A program made the translations under genes and the position numbers. DNA of 64,000 nucleotides from the NCBI GenBank assembly GCA_000158155.1, contig DS999406.1:620924-684923 (forward strand), read 5' to 3'. The notes below the pieces were generated by a model that was given only the letters and a program-made list of their open reading frames with translations, was not told the origin of the DNA and made no database searches. The first letter of the stretch is position 1. The number at the start of each line of letters is the position of its first letter. Source of the DNA: a gamma proteobacterium NOR5-3 (GTDB taxonomy: Bacteria; Pseudomonadota; Gammaproteobacteria; Pseudomonadales; Halieaceae). This document shows positions 31,900-40,580 of the stretch, one piece after another.

Positions 31900-33453
31900 T
31901 TACTCCGGGTTGTTGAGGGGGTTGATCAAGCTGCGACCGCTCATTTGCTGCGGCTGATCCAGTGCCATGAGAGACAGCAGCGTTGGTGCTATGTCGGCCA
32001 GAATACCTCCCCGGGGATCGAGGCTCACAGATTTGTCGCCAACATATACCAGCGGGACTAACTGGGTCGTGTGCTGTGTATGAAGTTGTCCCGACTCATA
32101 ATCCTGCATTTGCTCACAATTGCCGTGGTCCGCGGTGATAAGCGCCTGGCCACTAACAGCTTTCAGTGCAGATTCTACGCGCTGGAGGCAGGTATCCAGT
32201 GCCTCCACGGCCTGCACGGCGGCGGCGTAGTTGCCGGTATGTCCCACCATGTCGCCATTGGCATAGTTGCAGACGATGAGATCGTACTTGCGAGAGCTAA
32301 TGGCCTCCACAAGCCTGTCCGTGACCTCGGGGGCGCTCATGGCCGGCTGCAGATCGTAGGTCGCCACATCCGGGGAAGGCACCAGAATACGCGTCTCATG
32401 CTCAAATTCGTCTTCGCGGCCGCCGCTGAAGAAAAAAGTGACATGTGCGTATTTCTCGGTTTCTGCGATGCGAAGCTGGGACAGCCCCTTGTCGGCTATC
32501 CAGGCGCCGAGCACATTATCCAGTTTGCCGGGAGGGAAAGCGCAGGCGGCAGGCATACCCGCTGCATATTCGGTGGTCATGACAAAGCCGGAAAGCTTTG
32601 GACGCTGCGCTCTGTGAAAGCCCGTAAACCCATCTTCCACAAAGGCCTGACTCATGGCCCGCGCGCGGTCGGCGCGGAAATTCATGAACAGCACCGCGTC
32701 GCCATCACGGATAGGTGCTGCCTCGGCGATACGCGTGGGTGCTACAAACTCGTCATTTTCGTCCCGCGCGTAGGCTGCATCGATTGCCTCTATGGCCGTG
32801 GCCGCCGAGAAATCTGCGTCGCCTTGCGTCAGCAGTCGGTACGCAGGCTCTACTCGCTCCCAGCGCTGATCCCGGTCCATGGCAAAGTAGCGACCAGTGA
32901 CAGTGGCGATGCGACCCTTACCCAATGCATCAAAACATGCCTGAGCAGCCAGCAGTGAGGCCTTGGCGCTGCGTGGCGGCGTGTCGCGGCCATCCAAAAA
33001 TGCGTGCAAATAGATTTTTGCAGCACCCCTTTTGGCGGCAAGTCGCAGCGCAGCAAAGATCTGGCGCTCGTGGCTGTGGACGCCACCCGGTGACAGCAGT
33101 CCCATGACGTGCACAGCACCGTCAGCGGCGATAGCGGCATCAATGGCTTCACAGTACGCAGGATTGGAGTCAAAGCTGCCATCACTGATGGCTTTGTCGA
33201 TACGAGAAATACTCTGGTAGAGCACGCGACCTGAGCCCAGGCTCATGTGTCCGACTTCAGAATTGCCAAATTGGCCCTGAGGCAGACCTACATCCTCCCC
33301 TGAAGCCGAGATCAATGTGTGTGGCGCCTGATTCCACAGACGGTCCCAGGTCGGGGTGTCGGCGTTCGCGATGGCGTTGTCCTGAGTCTCCTCGCGGTAG
33401 CCCCAGCCATCGAGAATGATTAAAACTGTAGGGGATTTTTGCTGTGCTTGCAT
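31900..33453 (-). CDS. gpmI: 2,3-bisphosphoglycerate-independent phosphoglycerate mutase
   Basis: A 517-residue manganese enzyme that interconverts 3- and 2-phosphoglycerate in glycolysis and gluconeogenesis. It starts with [14 protein letters not shown] and carries the phosphorylated serine in [12 protein letters not shown]. Substrate-binding blocks are [11 protein letters not shown] and [10 protein letters not shown], and the metal site includes [11 protein letters not shown] and the closing [10 protein letters not shown]. Its length is normal. It is divergent from the rhodanese gene across about 190 bases and is followed by envC three bases later, an arrangement also found in pseudomonads and enterobacteria. 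Confidence 0.96.
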   Translation of the reverse strand: MQAQQKSPTVLIILDGWGYREETQDNAIANADTPTWDRLWNQAPHTLISASGEDVGLPQGQFGNSEVGHMSLGSGRVLYQSISRIDKAISDGSFDSNPAYCEAIDAAIAADGAVHVMGLLSPGGVHSHERQIFAALRLAAKRGAAKIYLHAFLDGRDTPPRSAKASLLAAQACFDALGKGRIATVTGRYFAMDRDQRWERVEPAYRLLTQGDADFSAATAIEAIDAAYARDENDEFVAPTRIAEAAPIRDGDAVLFMNFRADRARAMSQAFVEDGFTGFHRAQRPKLSGFVMTTEYAAGMPAACAFPPGKLDNVLGAWIADKGLSQLRIAETEKYAHVTFFFSGGREDEFEHETRILVPSPDVATYDLQPAMSAPEVTDRLVEAISSRKYDLIVCNYANGDMVGHTGNYAAAVQAVEALDTCLQRVESALKAVSGQALITADHGNCEQMQDYESGQLHTQHTTQLVPLVYVGDKSVSLDPRGGILADIAPTLLSLMALDQPQQMSGRSLINPLNNPE

Positions 33454-33645
33454 ACTCGGCTAATCCGGTTCGCTGTATCAGTGTGTCGGGCAGTGTGGCT
33501 GGTTTGTCCCGCGTCCCGCCCGGGGAATGCAATTCTACCGATTGTCCGCCAAGGGCGCATTCTTCGGGGTGGAGCCAGTTACGGTCAAACTGTATACTTC
33601 GCGACCTTTTCGGCCTTAGTGCCTTGCCGGTATACCTACGGGATC

Positions 33646-34062
33646 ATGGAACTTTTTTTAGAATTTGCAGCTCAGCAATGGATTCTTATGGCCGCATTGG
33701 CGGTGGCCGTCGGGATGTTGGTCGCCCACGAGGGCCGGAAATCCGGTCCGGCACTGAGCCCTCAGCAGGCTATTAACCTGGTGAATCGCGAGGATGGCAT
33801 ATTTGTGGATTTGCGTGACGCGGCTGCTTTCAAGCAGGGGCATATTGTAGAGGCGCGGCACATTCCCATGGCCAAGCTTCAGGAACGCAGTTCTGAGCTG
33901 GACTCCTTCAAGGACAGGCCTGTGGTGCTGGTGTGCAATATGGGGCAGCAGGCAGCTACCGCCGGCAAACAGCTGCGTGCCGCGGGTTTCAACCAGGTCT
34001 ACAAAATGGCGGGTGGCATGATGGAGTGGTCAAGCCTTCAGTTGCCCACCGTGAACAAGTAG
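33646..34062 (+). CDS. Membrane-anchored rhodanese-like protein (YibN type)
   Basis: A 138-residue protein with one N-terminal membrane segment (about 10-28) and a rhodanese domain. FVDLRDAAAFKQGHIVEARH is the CH2A/B region and VVLVCNMGQQAATA carries the active cysteine. The loop CNMGQQ is that of small YibN/GlpE-like rhodaneses. ATG 33646 opens just before the membrane segment. The order rhodanese-grxC-secB matches yibN-grxC-secB of E. coli. Sulfur-transfer partners are unknown; a membrane role with Sec components is only suggested by location. Confidence 0.88.
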   Translation: MELFLEFAAQQWILMAALAVAVGMLVAHEGRKSGPALSPQQAINLVNREDGIFVDLRDAAAFKQGHIVEARHIPMAKLQERSSELDSFKDRPVVLVCNMGQQAATAGKQLRAAGFNQVYKMAGGMMEWSSLQLPTVNK

Positions 34063-34072
34063 CAGACCCAGC

Positions 34073-34342
34073 ATGAGCGCCGAAGTTACTCTTTACAGCA
34101 CACGGTTTTGTCCTTACTGCGTGGCAGCCAAGCGACTGCTGGATGCCAAGGGTGTCAAGTACGTGGATATTCCCGTAGATGGTGATCCACAGCTGCGCCA
34201 GGAAATGAGCAAGCGCGCCGGGCAGCGCACCGTGCCGCAAATCTGGATTGGAGATGAGCATGTGGGTGGCTACACAGACCTTGCTGCTCTGGAACAACGA
34301 GGGCTTCTCGACGGTCTTTTGAGCGCAGCCCCGAACAGTTAA
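34073..34342 (+). CDS. grxC: Glutaredoxin 3
   Basis: An 89-residue dithiol glutaredoxin. The active site is FCPYCVAAKRLL and the glutathione-binding cis-proline is in RTVPQIWIG, followed by HVGGYTDLAAL. It reduces mixed disulfides and glutathionylated proteins using glutathione. It starts ten bases after the rhodanese gene and precedes secB. Confidence 0.95.
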   Translation: MSAEVTLYSTRFCPYCVAAKRLLDAKGVKYVDIPVDGDPQLRQEMSKRAGQRTVPQIWIGDEHVGGYTDLAALEQRGLLDGLLSAAPNS

Positions 34343-34395
34343 GACAGAATTCAACGCAGTTTTACTTTTTCTTAAAAAAAGCAGGAGCATTAACC

Positions 34396-34881
34396 ATGGC
34401 CGACGAACAGGCAGCAGCAACTCAGGAACCCGCGAAGCAGCAGTTTGTATTGCAGCGTATTTACAACAAGGACTTGTCTTTTGAGTCCCCGGCTACGCCA
34501 GAAATCTTCAAGAAGCAGTGGCAGCCCAAGATCAATATTGACCTGAACACGCGCAGCAATGCTATTGATGAAGAAGGTAACTTCGAGGTGGTGCTCACCA
34601 TCACCGCGACTTCAAAGATGGAAGATGAAACCGCCTTTTTGGTGGAAGTTCAGCAGGCGGGTATTTTCTTCATCACTGGTTTTGAGCCCGATCAATTGCG
34701 TCGGGTTCTGGGTACTGCAGCGCCGAATATTTTGTTCCCCTATGCTCGGGAGACAATTGATAACCTGGTAGTTAAGGGCGGTTTCCCGGCTCTTATGCTG
34801 TCACCGGTGAGCTTTGACGCGCTGTTCGAGCAGGCACTGGCTCAGCAGGCGCAGCAGCAGGCTGCCGCAGAAGCGCCTTAA
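34396..34881 (+). CDS. secB: Protein-export chaperone SecB
   Basis: A 161-residue cytoplasmic tetrameric chaperone that holds preproteins unfolded and delivers them to SecA. Conserved blocks are FVLQRIYNKDLSFESPATP, QPKINIDLNTRSNAI, FLVEVQQAGIF and LFPYARETIDNLVVKGGFP. A glutamine/alanine-rich tail ends the protein. An excellent AGGAG precedes the ATG. The gene closes the rhodanese-grxC-secB unit and is convergent with trmL. Confidence 0.96.
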   Translation: MADEQAAATQEPAKQQFVLQRIYNKDLSFESPATPEIFKKQWQPKINIDLNTRSNAIDEEGNFEVVLTITATSKMEDETAFLVEVQQAGIFFITGFEPDQLRRVLGTAAPNILFPYARETIDNLVVKGGFPALMLSPVSFDALFEQALAQQAQQQAAAEAP

Positions 34882-34920
34882 AACCTGAAGTTCGAGTAAG
34901 GATTTCCCGTGTATGGCTGC

Positions 34921-35385
34921 TCAGGCCATGCCCGGGAAACCCAGCTGGCGCAATCCCTCATAAAGAACCAGAGCGGTTGCATTGCTCAGGTTAAGGCTTC
35001 GGCTGTCGGGGCGCATGGGTACCCGCAGACAGCGGTGCACGCCGAGTTCATCGATGAGTGATACCGGCAGCCCCCGCGTTTCCGGTCCAAACAGCAGCAC
35101 ATCATTCGTTTGGAACTGCTCTTGTGTATAGGACCTTGTGCCCCGGGTACTGAGCGTCCAGATCCGCGGTTTATCCAGCGCCGCTACCATTGCGTCCAGA
35201 CTATCGTGAACGCTAACGTTCGCAAACTCACGATAATCCAGCCCTGCACGCCGCAGTTGCTTGTCATCCAGAGCAAATCCCAGAGGCTTGATCAGATGCA
35301 AAGCGCATCCCGTGTTTGCGCACAGGCGCATAATGTTGCCCGTGTTGGGGGGTATTTCGGGTTCGTAAAGAGCGACCTGTAGCAT
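34921..35385 (-). CDS. trmL: tRNA (cytidine/uridine-2'-O-)-methyltransferase TrmL
   Basis: A 154-residue minimal SPOUT methyltransferase. It begins LQVALYEPEIPPNTGNIMRL and ends with the knotted SAM-binding region in VLLFGPETRGLP and RSLNLSNATALVLYE. TrmL methylates the ribose of the wobble residue 34 in certain leucine tRNAs. It is preceded by ntrC on the same strand with a three-base gap, so it may be expressed from the ntrBC unit. Confidence 0.94.
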   Translation of the reverse strand: MLQVALYEPEIPPNTGNIMRLCANTGCALHLIKPLGFALDDKQLRRAGLDYREFANVSVHDSLDAMVAALDKPRIWTLSTRGTRSYTQEQFQTNDVLLFGPETRGLPVSLIDELGVHRCLRVPMRPDSRSLNLSNATALVLYEGLRQLGFPGMA

Positions 35386-35388
35386 CGC

Positions 35389-36807
35389 TTAGCCCTCGCC
35401 ACTTTCAAATTCTTTCATTTTCCGCGTCAGGGTATTTCTGCCCCAGCCTAAAAGTTCGGCCGCATCGCGCTTGCGCCCTCGAGTGTGCGCCAGAGCGACG
35501 TCAATCAGTGCTTTTTCAAAAGCCGGAATCGCATCGCGAAGAATGTGCTGCTTGCCGCTGACCAGTTCCGTGCGAGCCCACTGGCATAGTAGTTCCTGCC
35601 ATTGCGTTTCCTGTTCGCCGACGCTTTCTTCGTCATTGCGACCCAGTTCCGGCGGCAAATCCGACAGATGTATTTCTCGTCCCGAGGCCATGACGGTTAA
35701 CCAGCGGCAGGTGTTTTCCAGCTGGCGTACGTTTCCCGGCCAGCTTAGTGCACTCAAAAATTGCTGGGTCTCCGGCAGGAGGATTTTGGGTGCGCCGCCA
35801 AGCTCTTTCGCGGCTTTTTCAAAGAAGAATTCCATGAGACGGGGTATGTCTTCCTGGCGTTCGGATAATTTGGGTATGTGGATTCGAATGACGTTCAGGC
35901 GATGGAAGAGGTCTTCCCGAAAATCGCCGCGGCGAACGAGCCCCTCAAGATCCTGATGCGTTGCGGCGATAATGCGCACATCGGTGCTCTGGGAGGTGTG
36001 ACCGCCAACGCGATAGAACTCTCCATCGGCAAGAACCCGGAGGAGCCGGGTCTGTGTTTCTGCCGGCATGTCGCCAATTTCATCGAGAAACAGTGTGCCA
36101 CCGTTGGCCTGTTCAAAACGTCCCTCCCGGCGAGTGTTGGCTCCTGTGAACGCTCCCTTCTCGTGCCCAAATAACTCCGATTCCATGAGGTCTCGCGGGA
36201 TAGCGGCCATGTTTAAGGCAATAAAAGGCGCGTTTACTCTGGGACTGTGGCGATGCAGGGCCCGGGCAACCAGCTCCTTGCCGGTGCCGGACTCGCCATT
36301 GATAAGTACCGTGATGTTGCTGTGTGCGAGGCGTCCGATGGCACGAAATACCTCCTGCATAGCGGGTGCTTCGCCGATAATCTCCGGTGTGGGCTCCCCG
36401 CTGCCCGTGCGTTTGGGGGCGCCTCTCCCGCGCTCGCGCACCTGGGCCAGGGCACGCTCTGCTACTGCTACCACCTCGTCAATGTCAAACGGCTTGGGCA
36501 GATACTCAAAAGCGCCCTGTTGATAGGACGCTACCGCACTGTCCAGATCCGAGTGTGCAGTGGTTATGATCACCGGCAGCTCCGGGTGATTCTCGCGAAT
36601 TCGCTTGAGCAGCTCCAGCCCGTCCATGCCGGGCATGCGAATATCGCTGATCACCACGTCCGGGAGTTCGTTTTCCATGCGTTGCAGCATGGACTCCGCA
36701 TCCGAAAAACACTCGCGGTTAATATCCGCTTGTACCAAGGCCTTCTCAAGGACCCAGCGTATGGATTGGTCGTCATCGACGACCCACACAGAGCCGGAAT
36801 TTTGCAT
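35389..36807 (-). CDS. ntrC: Nitrogen regulation response regulator NtrC
   Basis: A 472-residue sigma-54 activator (NR-I, GlnG). The receiver domain (to about 120) has VVDDDQSIRWVLEKAL and the phosphorylated Asp in VVISDIRMPGMDGL. The AAA+ domain has the Walker A GESGTGKELVA, the sigma-54 contact loop GAFTGA and the Walker B GGTLFLDEIGD. A Fis-type helix-turn-helix ends the protein (GRKRDAAELLGWGRNTLTRK). It starts one base after the ntrB stop. Probable target sites lie upstream of glnA in this window. Confidence 0.96.
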   Translation of the reverse strand: MQNSGSVWVVDDDQSIRWVLEKALVQADINRECFSDAESMLQRMENELPDVVISDIRMPGMDGLELLKRIRENHPELPVIITTAHSDLDSAVASYQQGAFEYLPKPFDIDEVVAVAERALAQVRERGRGAPKRTGSGEPTPEIIGEAPAMQEVFRAIGRLAHSNITVLINGESGTGKELVARALHRHSPRVNAPFIALNMAAIPRDLMESELFGHEKGAFTGANTRREGRFEQANGGTLFLDEIGDMPAETQTRLLRVLADGEFYRVGGHTSQSTDVRIIAATHQDLEGLVRRGDFREDLFHRLNVIRIHIPKLSERQEDIPRLMEFFFEKAAKELGGAPKILLPETQQFLSALSWPGNVRQLENTCRWLTVMASGREIHLSDLPPELGRNDEESVGEQETQWQELLCQWARTELVSGKQHILRDAIPAFEKALIDVALAHTRGRKRDAAELLGWGRNTLTRKMKEFESGEG

Positions 36808-36808
36808 G

Positions 36809-37855
36809 TTAGTTATCCATGGGTAGATAGATGGTGAAACAGGTTTCCCCGGGGCGGCTTTCGCAATTCAACAAGCCGCCATGCCGGTGAATGATGGACT
36901 GGGAAATAGAGAGTCCCAAACCTGTGCCCTCGGCGCGCCCGCTCACCATGGGAACAAACAGGGTTTCGCTCAGCTGGTCGGGTATGCCGGGACCGTTGTC
37001 GATAATGTCGATCTGACAAACAAGGCGATGACGGTGTTCGCCGATGGTGAACTGCCGCTGGGAACGGCTGCGCAGCGTGAGGGCGCACTGAGGCTGCTTG
37101 TCTGTCGCCTGGAGGGCGTTGCCCACAATATTGAGCAGGGCTTGTATCAGCTGAGCGCGGTCGCCCTTGATCGGTGGCAGGCTGGGATCGTAGTCCCGCA
37201 CAATGGCTAGCCGCTCACCCGCTTCGACGACCGCCAGTTGCAATACGTGTTCCAGAACCTCATGTACATTCAGGGGCAGCAGGGCGGGTTGTTTGTTGGG
37301 TCCGAGTAACCGGTCCACCAGATCCCGGAGCCGGTCAGCCTCTTGAATGATGATGCCGGTGTACTCCTGAAGAGACCCCTGAGGAAGCTCTCGCTCCAGC
37401 AATTGTGCAGCTCCGCGGATGCCCCCCAGAGGGTTTTTTATCTCATGCGCCAGGCCGCGGACAACGGTGCGCGTCGTTTCCTGGGCGCTTGCCAGGTTTT
37501 CTTCCTTGCTGATGCGCAGCAAACGATCCACCGGCTGGAGTTCGATAAGAAAAGACAGATAGGCGATCTCTCGCATGGGAGAGACAACGATGTCGGCATA
37601 AGTGGGTTTGCCGTCCCGGGTATCCAGTGCCAGCCCCCGGCGAACGATAGACCTTCCCTCTGCCGCAGCCTGATCCAGTGTAGCGCGCCAGGGAACGTCA
37701 GGCCTTTCCAGTTCGCAGATCATTTGTCCGATGATCCTTGCCTCGGACAACTGCAACAAGGCTTCTGCAGACGGGTTTATGAGGCGCACGCGATAGTCCG
37801 CATCGAGGCCGATGATGCCGCTGGTGATATTGTCGATGATGTCTTGTTGCAGCAT
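36809..37855 (-). CDS. ntrB: Nitrogen regulation sensor kinase NtrB
   Basis: A 348-residue cytoplasmic histidine kinase (NR-II, GlnL). An N-terminal PAS domain (about 1-110) precedes the phosphorylation motif GLAHEIKNPLGGIRGAAQLL. The ATP-binding domain has LLNIVGNALQAT, DNGPGIP and GTGLGLSISQ. In the family it phosphorylates or dephosphorylates NtrC in response to the PII protein. It lies immediately upstream of ntrC. Unlike the enterobacterial glnA-glnL-glnG operon, a DUF4124 gene and a terminator separate it from glnA. Confidence 0.95.
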   Translation of the reverse strand: MLQQDIIDNITSGIIGLDADYRVRLINPSAEALLQLSEARIIGQMICELERPDVPWRATLDQAAAEGRSIVRRGLALDTRDGKPTYADIVVSPMREIAYLSFLIELQPVDRLLRISKEENLASAQETTRTVVRGLAHEIKNPLGGIRGAAQLLERELPQGSLQEYTGIIIQEADRLRDLVDRLLGPNKQPALLPLNVHEVLEHVLQLAVVEAGERLAIVRDYDPSLPPIKGDRAQLIQALLNIVGNALQATDKQPQCALTLRSRSQRQFTIGEHRHRLVCQIDIIDNGPGIPDQLSETLFVPMVSGRAEGTGLGLSISQSIIHRHGGLLNCESRPGETCFTIYLPMDN

Positions 37856-38146
37856 TTGAAGCTGTTGTACGCCCAGTTTGGCTCAACGTGCTTGATAATG
37901 AAGCAAAAATGAAGCCATGTCCTCGTGTTTCCAGGCGCTACTCAAAAACCTTTTATTTCATGGCTTTTATGAAAAGTAAGCGCTAACTTAGTAGCGATTT
38001 ATGCGTGACTGTATTTGGATTGGATATTGGTGAAAGTACCAATTCAGATTTTTGCACCAAATTAACGCATGGATATGGACTCGTTAGATCAGCGTTTGAT
38101 AATCGAGCTGGGCAATACTGCAGCTGCGCCGGCTTGAAGAAGCCGA
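37856..38146. other. Intergenic region upstream of ntrB
   Basis: This AT-rich space of 291 bases is downstream of the DUF4124 gene and upstream of ntrB. I see a TTTCAT/ATGAAA small inverted repeat near 37958-37976 and a TTGGT/ACCAA inverted repeat near 38028-38043. A hairpin CGGCTT/AAGCCG lies near 38130-38145 just after the DUF4124 stop. A promoter for ntrBC is expected here but I cannot name its boxes. No sigma-54 box is visible. Confidence 0.4.
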
Positions 38147-38701
38147 TCACCTGATCGAAGGGCGCAGCACATAAATTTTTACCGGATCGGACGCGGCGAT
38201 CATCCTCCCTCGGGTGGTGGTTCGCTGTACTACCAGGTCGTGAGGGCCGCGCAGGGCGCCCTCGATAAACCAGGTGCCTGACGACTGGGGCTCTCCCTGA
38301 GCGACACCGTCGATGAGGAGTATGAGCCGTTCGCCTGCCGATAGTGCCGGATTTGCAGACGCGCTGACCGAAAAGTTGCCCGGGCCCATGGCAACGGTGC
38401 TTTCGTTGGGGGGAGACAGGATCTTCACCGTAGGGTTTTCAACGGCCTGAGACTCCCGGCTTGAATTCGAGTTGGCAGTCGATGGGGGCCGCACTTGAAG
38501 CGGGGCGGCAGTGTTCGTCTCTTTGAGCTCGACTTCCTCGACGCTTTGGTTGCTGCTGTTGTCCATGACGCTTGGCTTATCCGTAAAGACAACACCATTT
38601 TCACCGTCGATTACCTTATAGATCTGACCCCAGCCATAGCTGGCGGGGGTCATTATCAGCGTCGCCAACGCAACAAGGATCACCTTCCTGTGTGTTGTCA
38701 T
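38147..38701 (-). CDS. DUF4124 domain-containing exported protein
   Basis: A 184-residue protein with a Sec signal peptide (about 1-24, cleavage near SYGWG). The first 30 mature residues are a DUF4124 domain: QIYKVIDGENGVVFTDKP is its defining strand pattern, normally an IYKWxDxxGxxxYSDxPP sequence. A serine/asparagine-rich linker and an Ig-like C-terminal domain (about 95-180) follow, ending in KIYVLRP. A DUF4124 protein in the glnA-ntrB interval is also seen in pseudomonads. The function is unknown and probably lies in the envelope. Confidence 0.82.
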   Translation of the reverse strand: MTTHRKVILVALATLIMTPASYGWGQIYKVIDGENGVVFTDKPSVMDNSSNQSVEEVELKETNTAAPLQVRPPSTANSNSSRESQAVENPTVKILSPPNESTVAMGPGNFSVSASANPALSAGERLILLIDGVAQGEPQSSGTWFIEGALRGPHDLVVQRTTTRGRMIAASDPVKIYVLRPSIR

Positions 38702-38747
38702 TGTGAGTCTCCAAGGCTTGTTGCTTCACCGTAGCAGATCATTGGCC

Positions 38748-38775
38748 AAAAAAAAGCCCGCTCGAAGAGCGGGCT
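38748..38775 (-). terminator. Rho-independent terminator of glnA
   Basis: Read on the minus strand after the glnA stop, AGCCCGCTC-TTC-GAGCGGGCT forms a nine-pair stem and is followed directly by eight thymines. This is the strongest intrinsic terminator in the window. It should separate glnA from the DUF4124 and ntrBC genes. Confidence 0.9.
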
Positions 38776-38799
38776 CGCTGTGCGCCGGCTTTCGGCAGC

Positions 38800-40206
38800 T
38801 TACAGCGAATAGTACATATCGAACTCAACAGGGTGCGTCGTCATGTCGAGTCTTTCGATTTCCTCGGACTTGAGTGCGATGTAACCATCGATCATGTCGT
38901 CCGTGAATACACCGCCGGCTGTGAGGAAGCCGCGATCCGCATCCAGTGCTTCCATAGCCATGCTCAGACTGGACGCAACGGTGGGGATCGCCTTGCCTTC
39001 TTCCGGAGGAAGATCGTAAAGATCCTTGTCCGCAGCGTCGCCGGGGTGAATCTTGTTCTGGATACCGTCCAGGCCAGCCATCAACATAGCCGCAAACGCC
39101 AGGTAGGGGTTGGCGGTGGGATCCGGGAAGCGAACCTCTACGCGCTTGCCCTTGGGGCTTGGCTCGTAGGGGATACGGATAGAAGCAGAGCGGTTACGCG
39201 CTGAGTAAGCGAGCATTACCGGCGCTTCGAAGCCAGGTACCAGGCGCTTGTAGCTGTTGGTGGATGCGTTGGTAAAGGCATTCAGCGCACGTGCGTGCTT
39301 GATGATGCCGCCAATGTAGTAAAGAGCGGTCTCTGACAGGCCTGAATAGCCGTCCCCTGCAAAGATATTCTCACCATCCTTGCTGATCGACTGGTGCACG
39401 TGCATGCCTGAACCGTTGTCGCCAACCAGAGGCTTGGGCATGAATGTCGCCGTTTTTCCGTAGGCGTGCGCTACATTGTGTACGCAGTACTTGAGGATCT
39501 GCACTTCGTCGGCCTTCTTGATCAGGGTGTTGAACTTCACACCAATCTCACACTGGCCTGCGGTGCCCACTTCGTGGTGATGCACTTCAATGGGCAGACC
39601 CATCTGCTCCATGGCCGCACACATCGCCGCACGAATGTCATGCAGAGAATCCACCGGAGGTACGGGGAAGTAGCCGCCTTTAACACCCGGGCGGTGGCCA
39701 ATATTGCCGTCGTCAAAGCTGTGGTTGGAGGCCCAGGCAGCCTCTTCTGAGCTGATGGCGTAGCCGGCGCCGGACATATCGGCATGCCACTTTACGTCAT
39801 CAAATACGAAAAATTCCGGCTCGGGCCCAAAGTAGGCGGTATCGCCAATACCCGTGGACTTGAGGTACTCCTCGGCGCGATGCGCCACGGAGCGGGGGTC
39901 GCGCTCGTAGCCCTGCATGGTCATGGGCTCTACGATGTCGCAGCGCAGGATCACGGTGGTGTCATCGGTAAAGGGATCCAGCACGCTGCTGCTGTCATCC
40001 GGCATAAGGATCATGTCGGACTCGTTGATACCTTTCCAGCCAGCGATAGAGGAGCCATCAAACATCTTGCCGCCGTCAAAAAAGTCCTCGTCGACTTCGC
40101 TGGACGGGATTGATACGTGCTGCTCTTTGCCGCGGGTATCGGTGAAGCGCAGGTCTACCCATCCGGCTTCGCTTTCTTTAATCAGGTTCAGAGTCTTCTC
40201 TGACAT
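38800..40206 (-). CDS. glnA: Glutamine synthetase type I
   Basis: A 468-residue GSI-beta enzyme that makes glutamine from glutamate, ammonia and ATP as a dodecamer. Blocks include [56 protein letters not shown] and the ATP-binding [20 protein letters not shown]. The adenylylated tyrosine lies in LYDLPPEE near 397. The ATG at 40206 follows a GGAGGA site and gives the canonical [13 protein letters not shown] start; the frame is open upstream to 40446 but that stretch is promoter. Regulation is by sigma-54 and NtrC sites described separately. Confidence 0.97.
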   Translation of the reverse strand: MSEKTLNLIKESEAGWVDLRFTDTRGKEQHVSIPSSEVDEDFFDGGKMFDGSSIAGWKGINESDMILMPDDSSSVLDPFTDDTTVILRCDIVEPMTMQGYERDPRSVAHRAEEYLKSTGIGDTAYFGPEPEFFVFDDVKWHADMSGAGYAISSEEAAWASNHSFDDGNIGHRPGVKGGYFPVPPVDSLHDIRAAMCAAMEQMGLPIEVHHHEVGTAGQCEIGVKFNTLIKKADEVQILKYCVHNVAHAYGKTATFMPKPLVGDNGSGMHVHQSISKDGENIFAGDGYSGLSETALYYIGGIIKHARALNAFTNASTNSYKRLVPGFEAPVMLAYSARNRSASIRIPYEPSPKGKRVEVRFPDPTANPYLAFAAMLMAGLDGIQNKIHPGDAADKDLYDLPPEEGKAIPTVASSLSMAMEALDADRGFLTAGGVFTDDMIDGYIALKSEEIERLDMTTHPVEFDMYYSL

Positions 40207-40300
40207 TGTGGGTCCTCCAGTTGGAAAAGTGGTGCTACTCGCTCCGAAACACGTGGTTCCGAAGGTCGTGCACCTTAACAGTAAAAGTGCCTTGAGAAAT

Positions 40301-40316
40301 AGCAAGAGCTGTGCCA
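40301..40316 (-). promoter_or_regulatory. Sigma-54 promoter of glnA (-24/-12)
   Basis: On the minus strand TGGCAC-N5-TTGCT matches the sigma-54 consensus at all invariant positions (GG and GC ten bases apart). The expected transcript starts near 40290, leaving a leader of about 84 bases before the glnA ATG. Confidence 0.88.
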
Positions 40317-40398
40317 CAGCGATGCCATTTACAAGCGATTGAAAACTAGCAGGTTTTATCTGGCGTCTGAGAGATTTTTCGAATTTATGCCGCCCCGT

Positions 40399-40424
40399 GG
40401 TGCGCATTTGCACCTTATTGGTGC
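40399..40424 (-). promoter_or_regulatory. NtrC binding site(s) upstream of glnA
   Basis: GCACC-TTATT-GGTGC (40410-40424) is a perfect dyad with the spacing of the enterobacterial NtrC enhancer. A further GGTGC half-site (40399-40403) lies six bases to its left in the opposite orientation to the dyad's left half. The dyad centre is about 127 bases upstream of the predicted glnA start, a normal enhancer distance. Confidence 0.8.
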
Positions 40425-40498
40425 GGCGCTTTGGGTTTACTGTCAAGAGGTGTGCATTATGCCGCCTAAGGTAGCTGTGCAGGCTTGCAATCCGCCGC

Positions 40499-40504
40499 TA
40501 TAAT
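40499..40504 (+). promoter_or_regulatory. Probable -10 box of the typA promoter
   Basis: A perfect TATAAT lies about 76 bases before the typA GTG; the -35 region is a weak match. It lies about 75 bases beyond the NtrC site of the divergent glnA promoter. Confidence 0.5.
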
Positions 40505-40580
40505 CGCGACCTTTTTTAGCCCCCCAATCTTTTAATGAGCTGCCGGATAACGCTTACTGCGCCGGGGCCGGACTATCGCT

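Noticed and set aside
31105..32958. Plus-strand open frames opposite envC and gpmI
   Set aside because: Both sense genes are complete, and the antisense frames have no recognised domain or sensible start.
38028..38043. TTGGT/ACCAA inverted repeat upstream of ntrB as an NtrC site
   Set aside because: NtrC dyads run GCACC then GGTGC. This one is in the opposite half-site order and lacks the GC core, so I do not call it.
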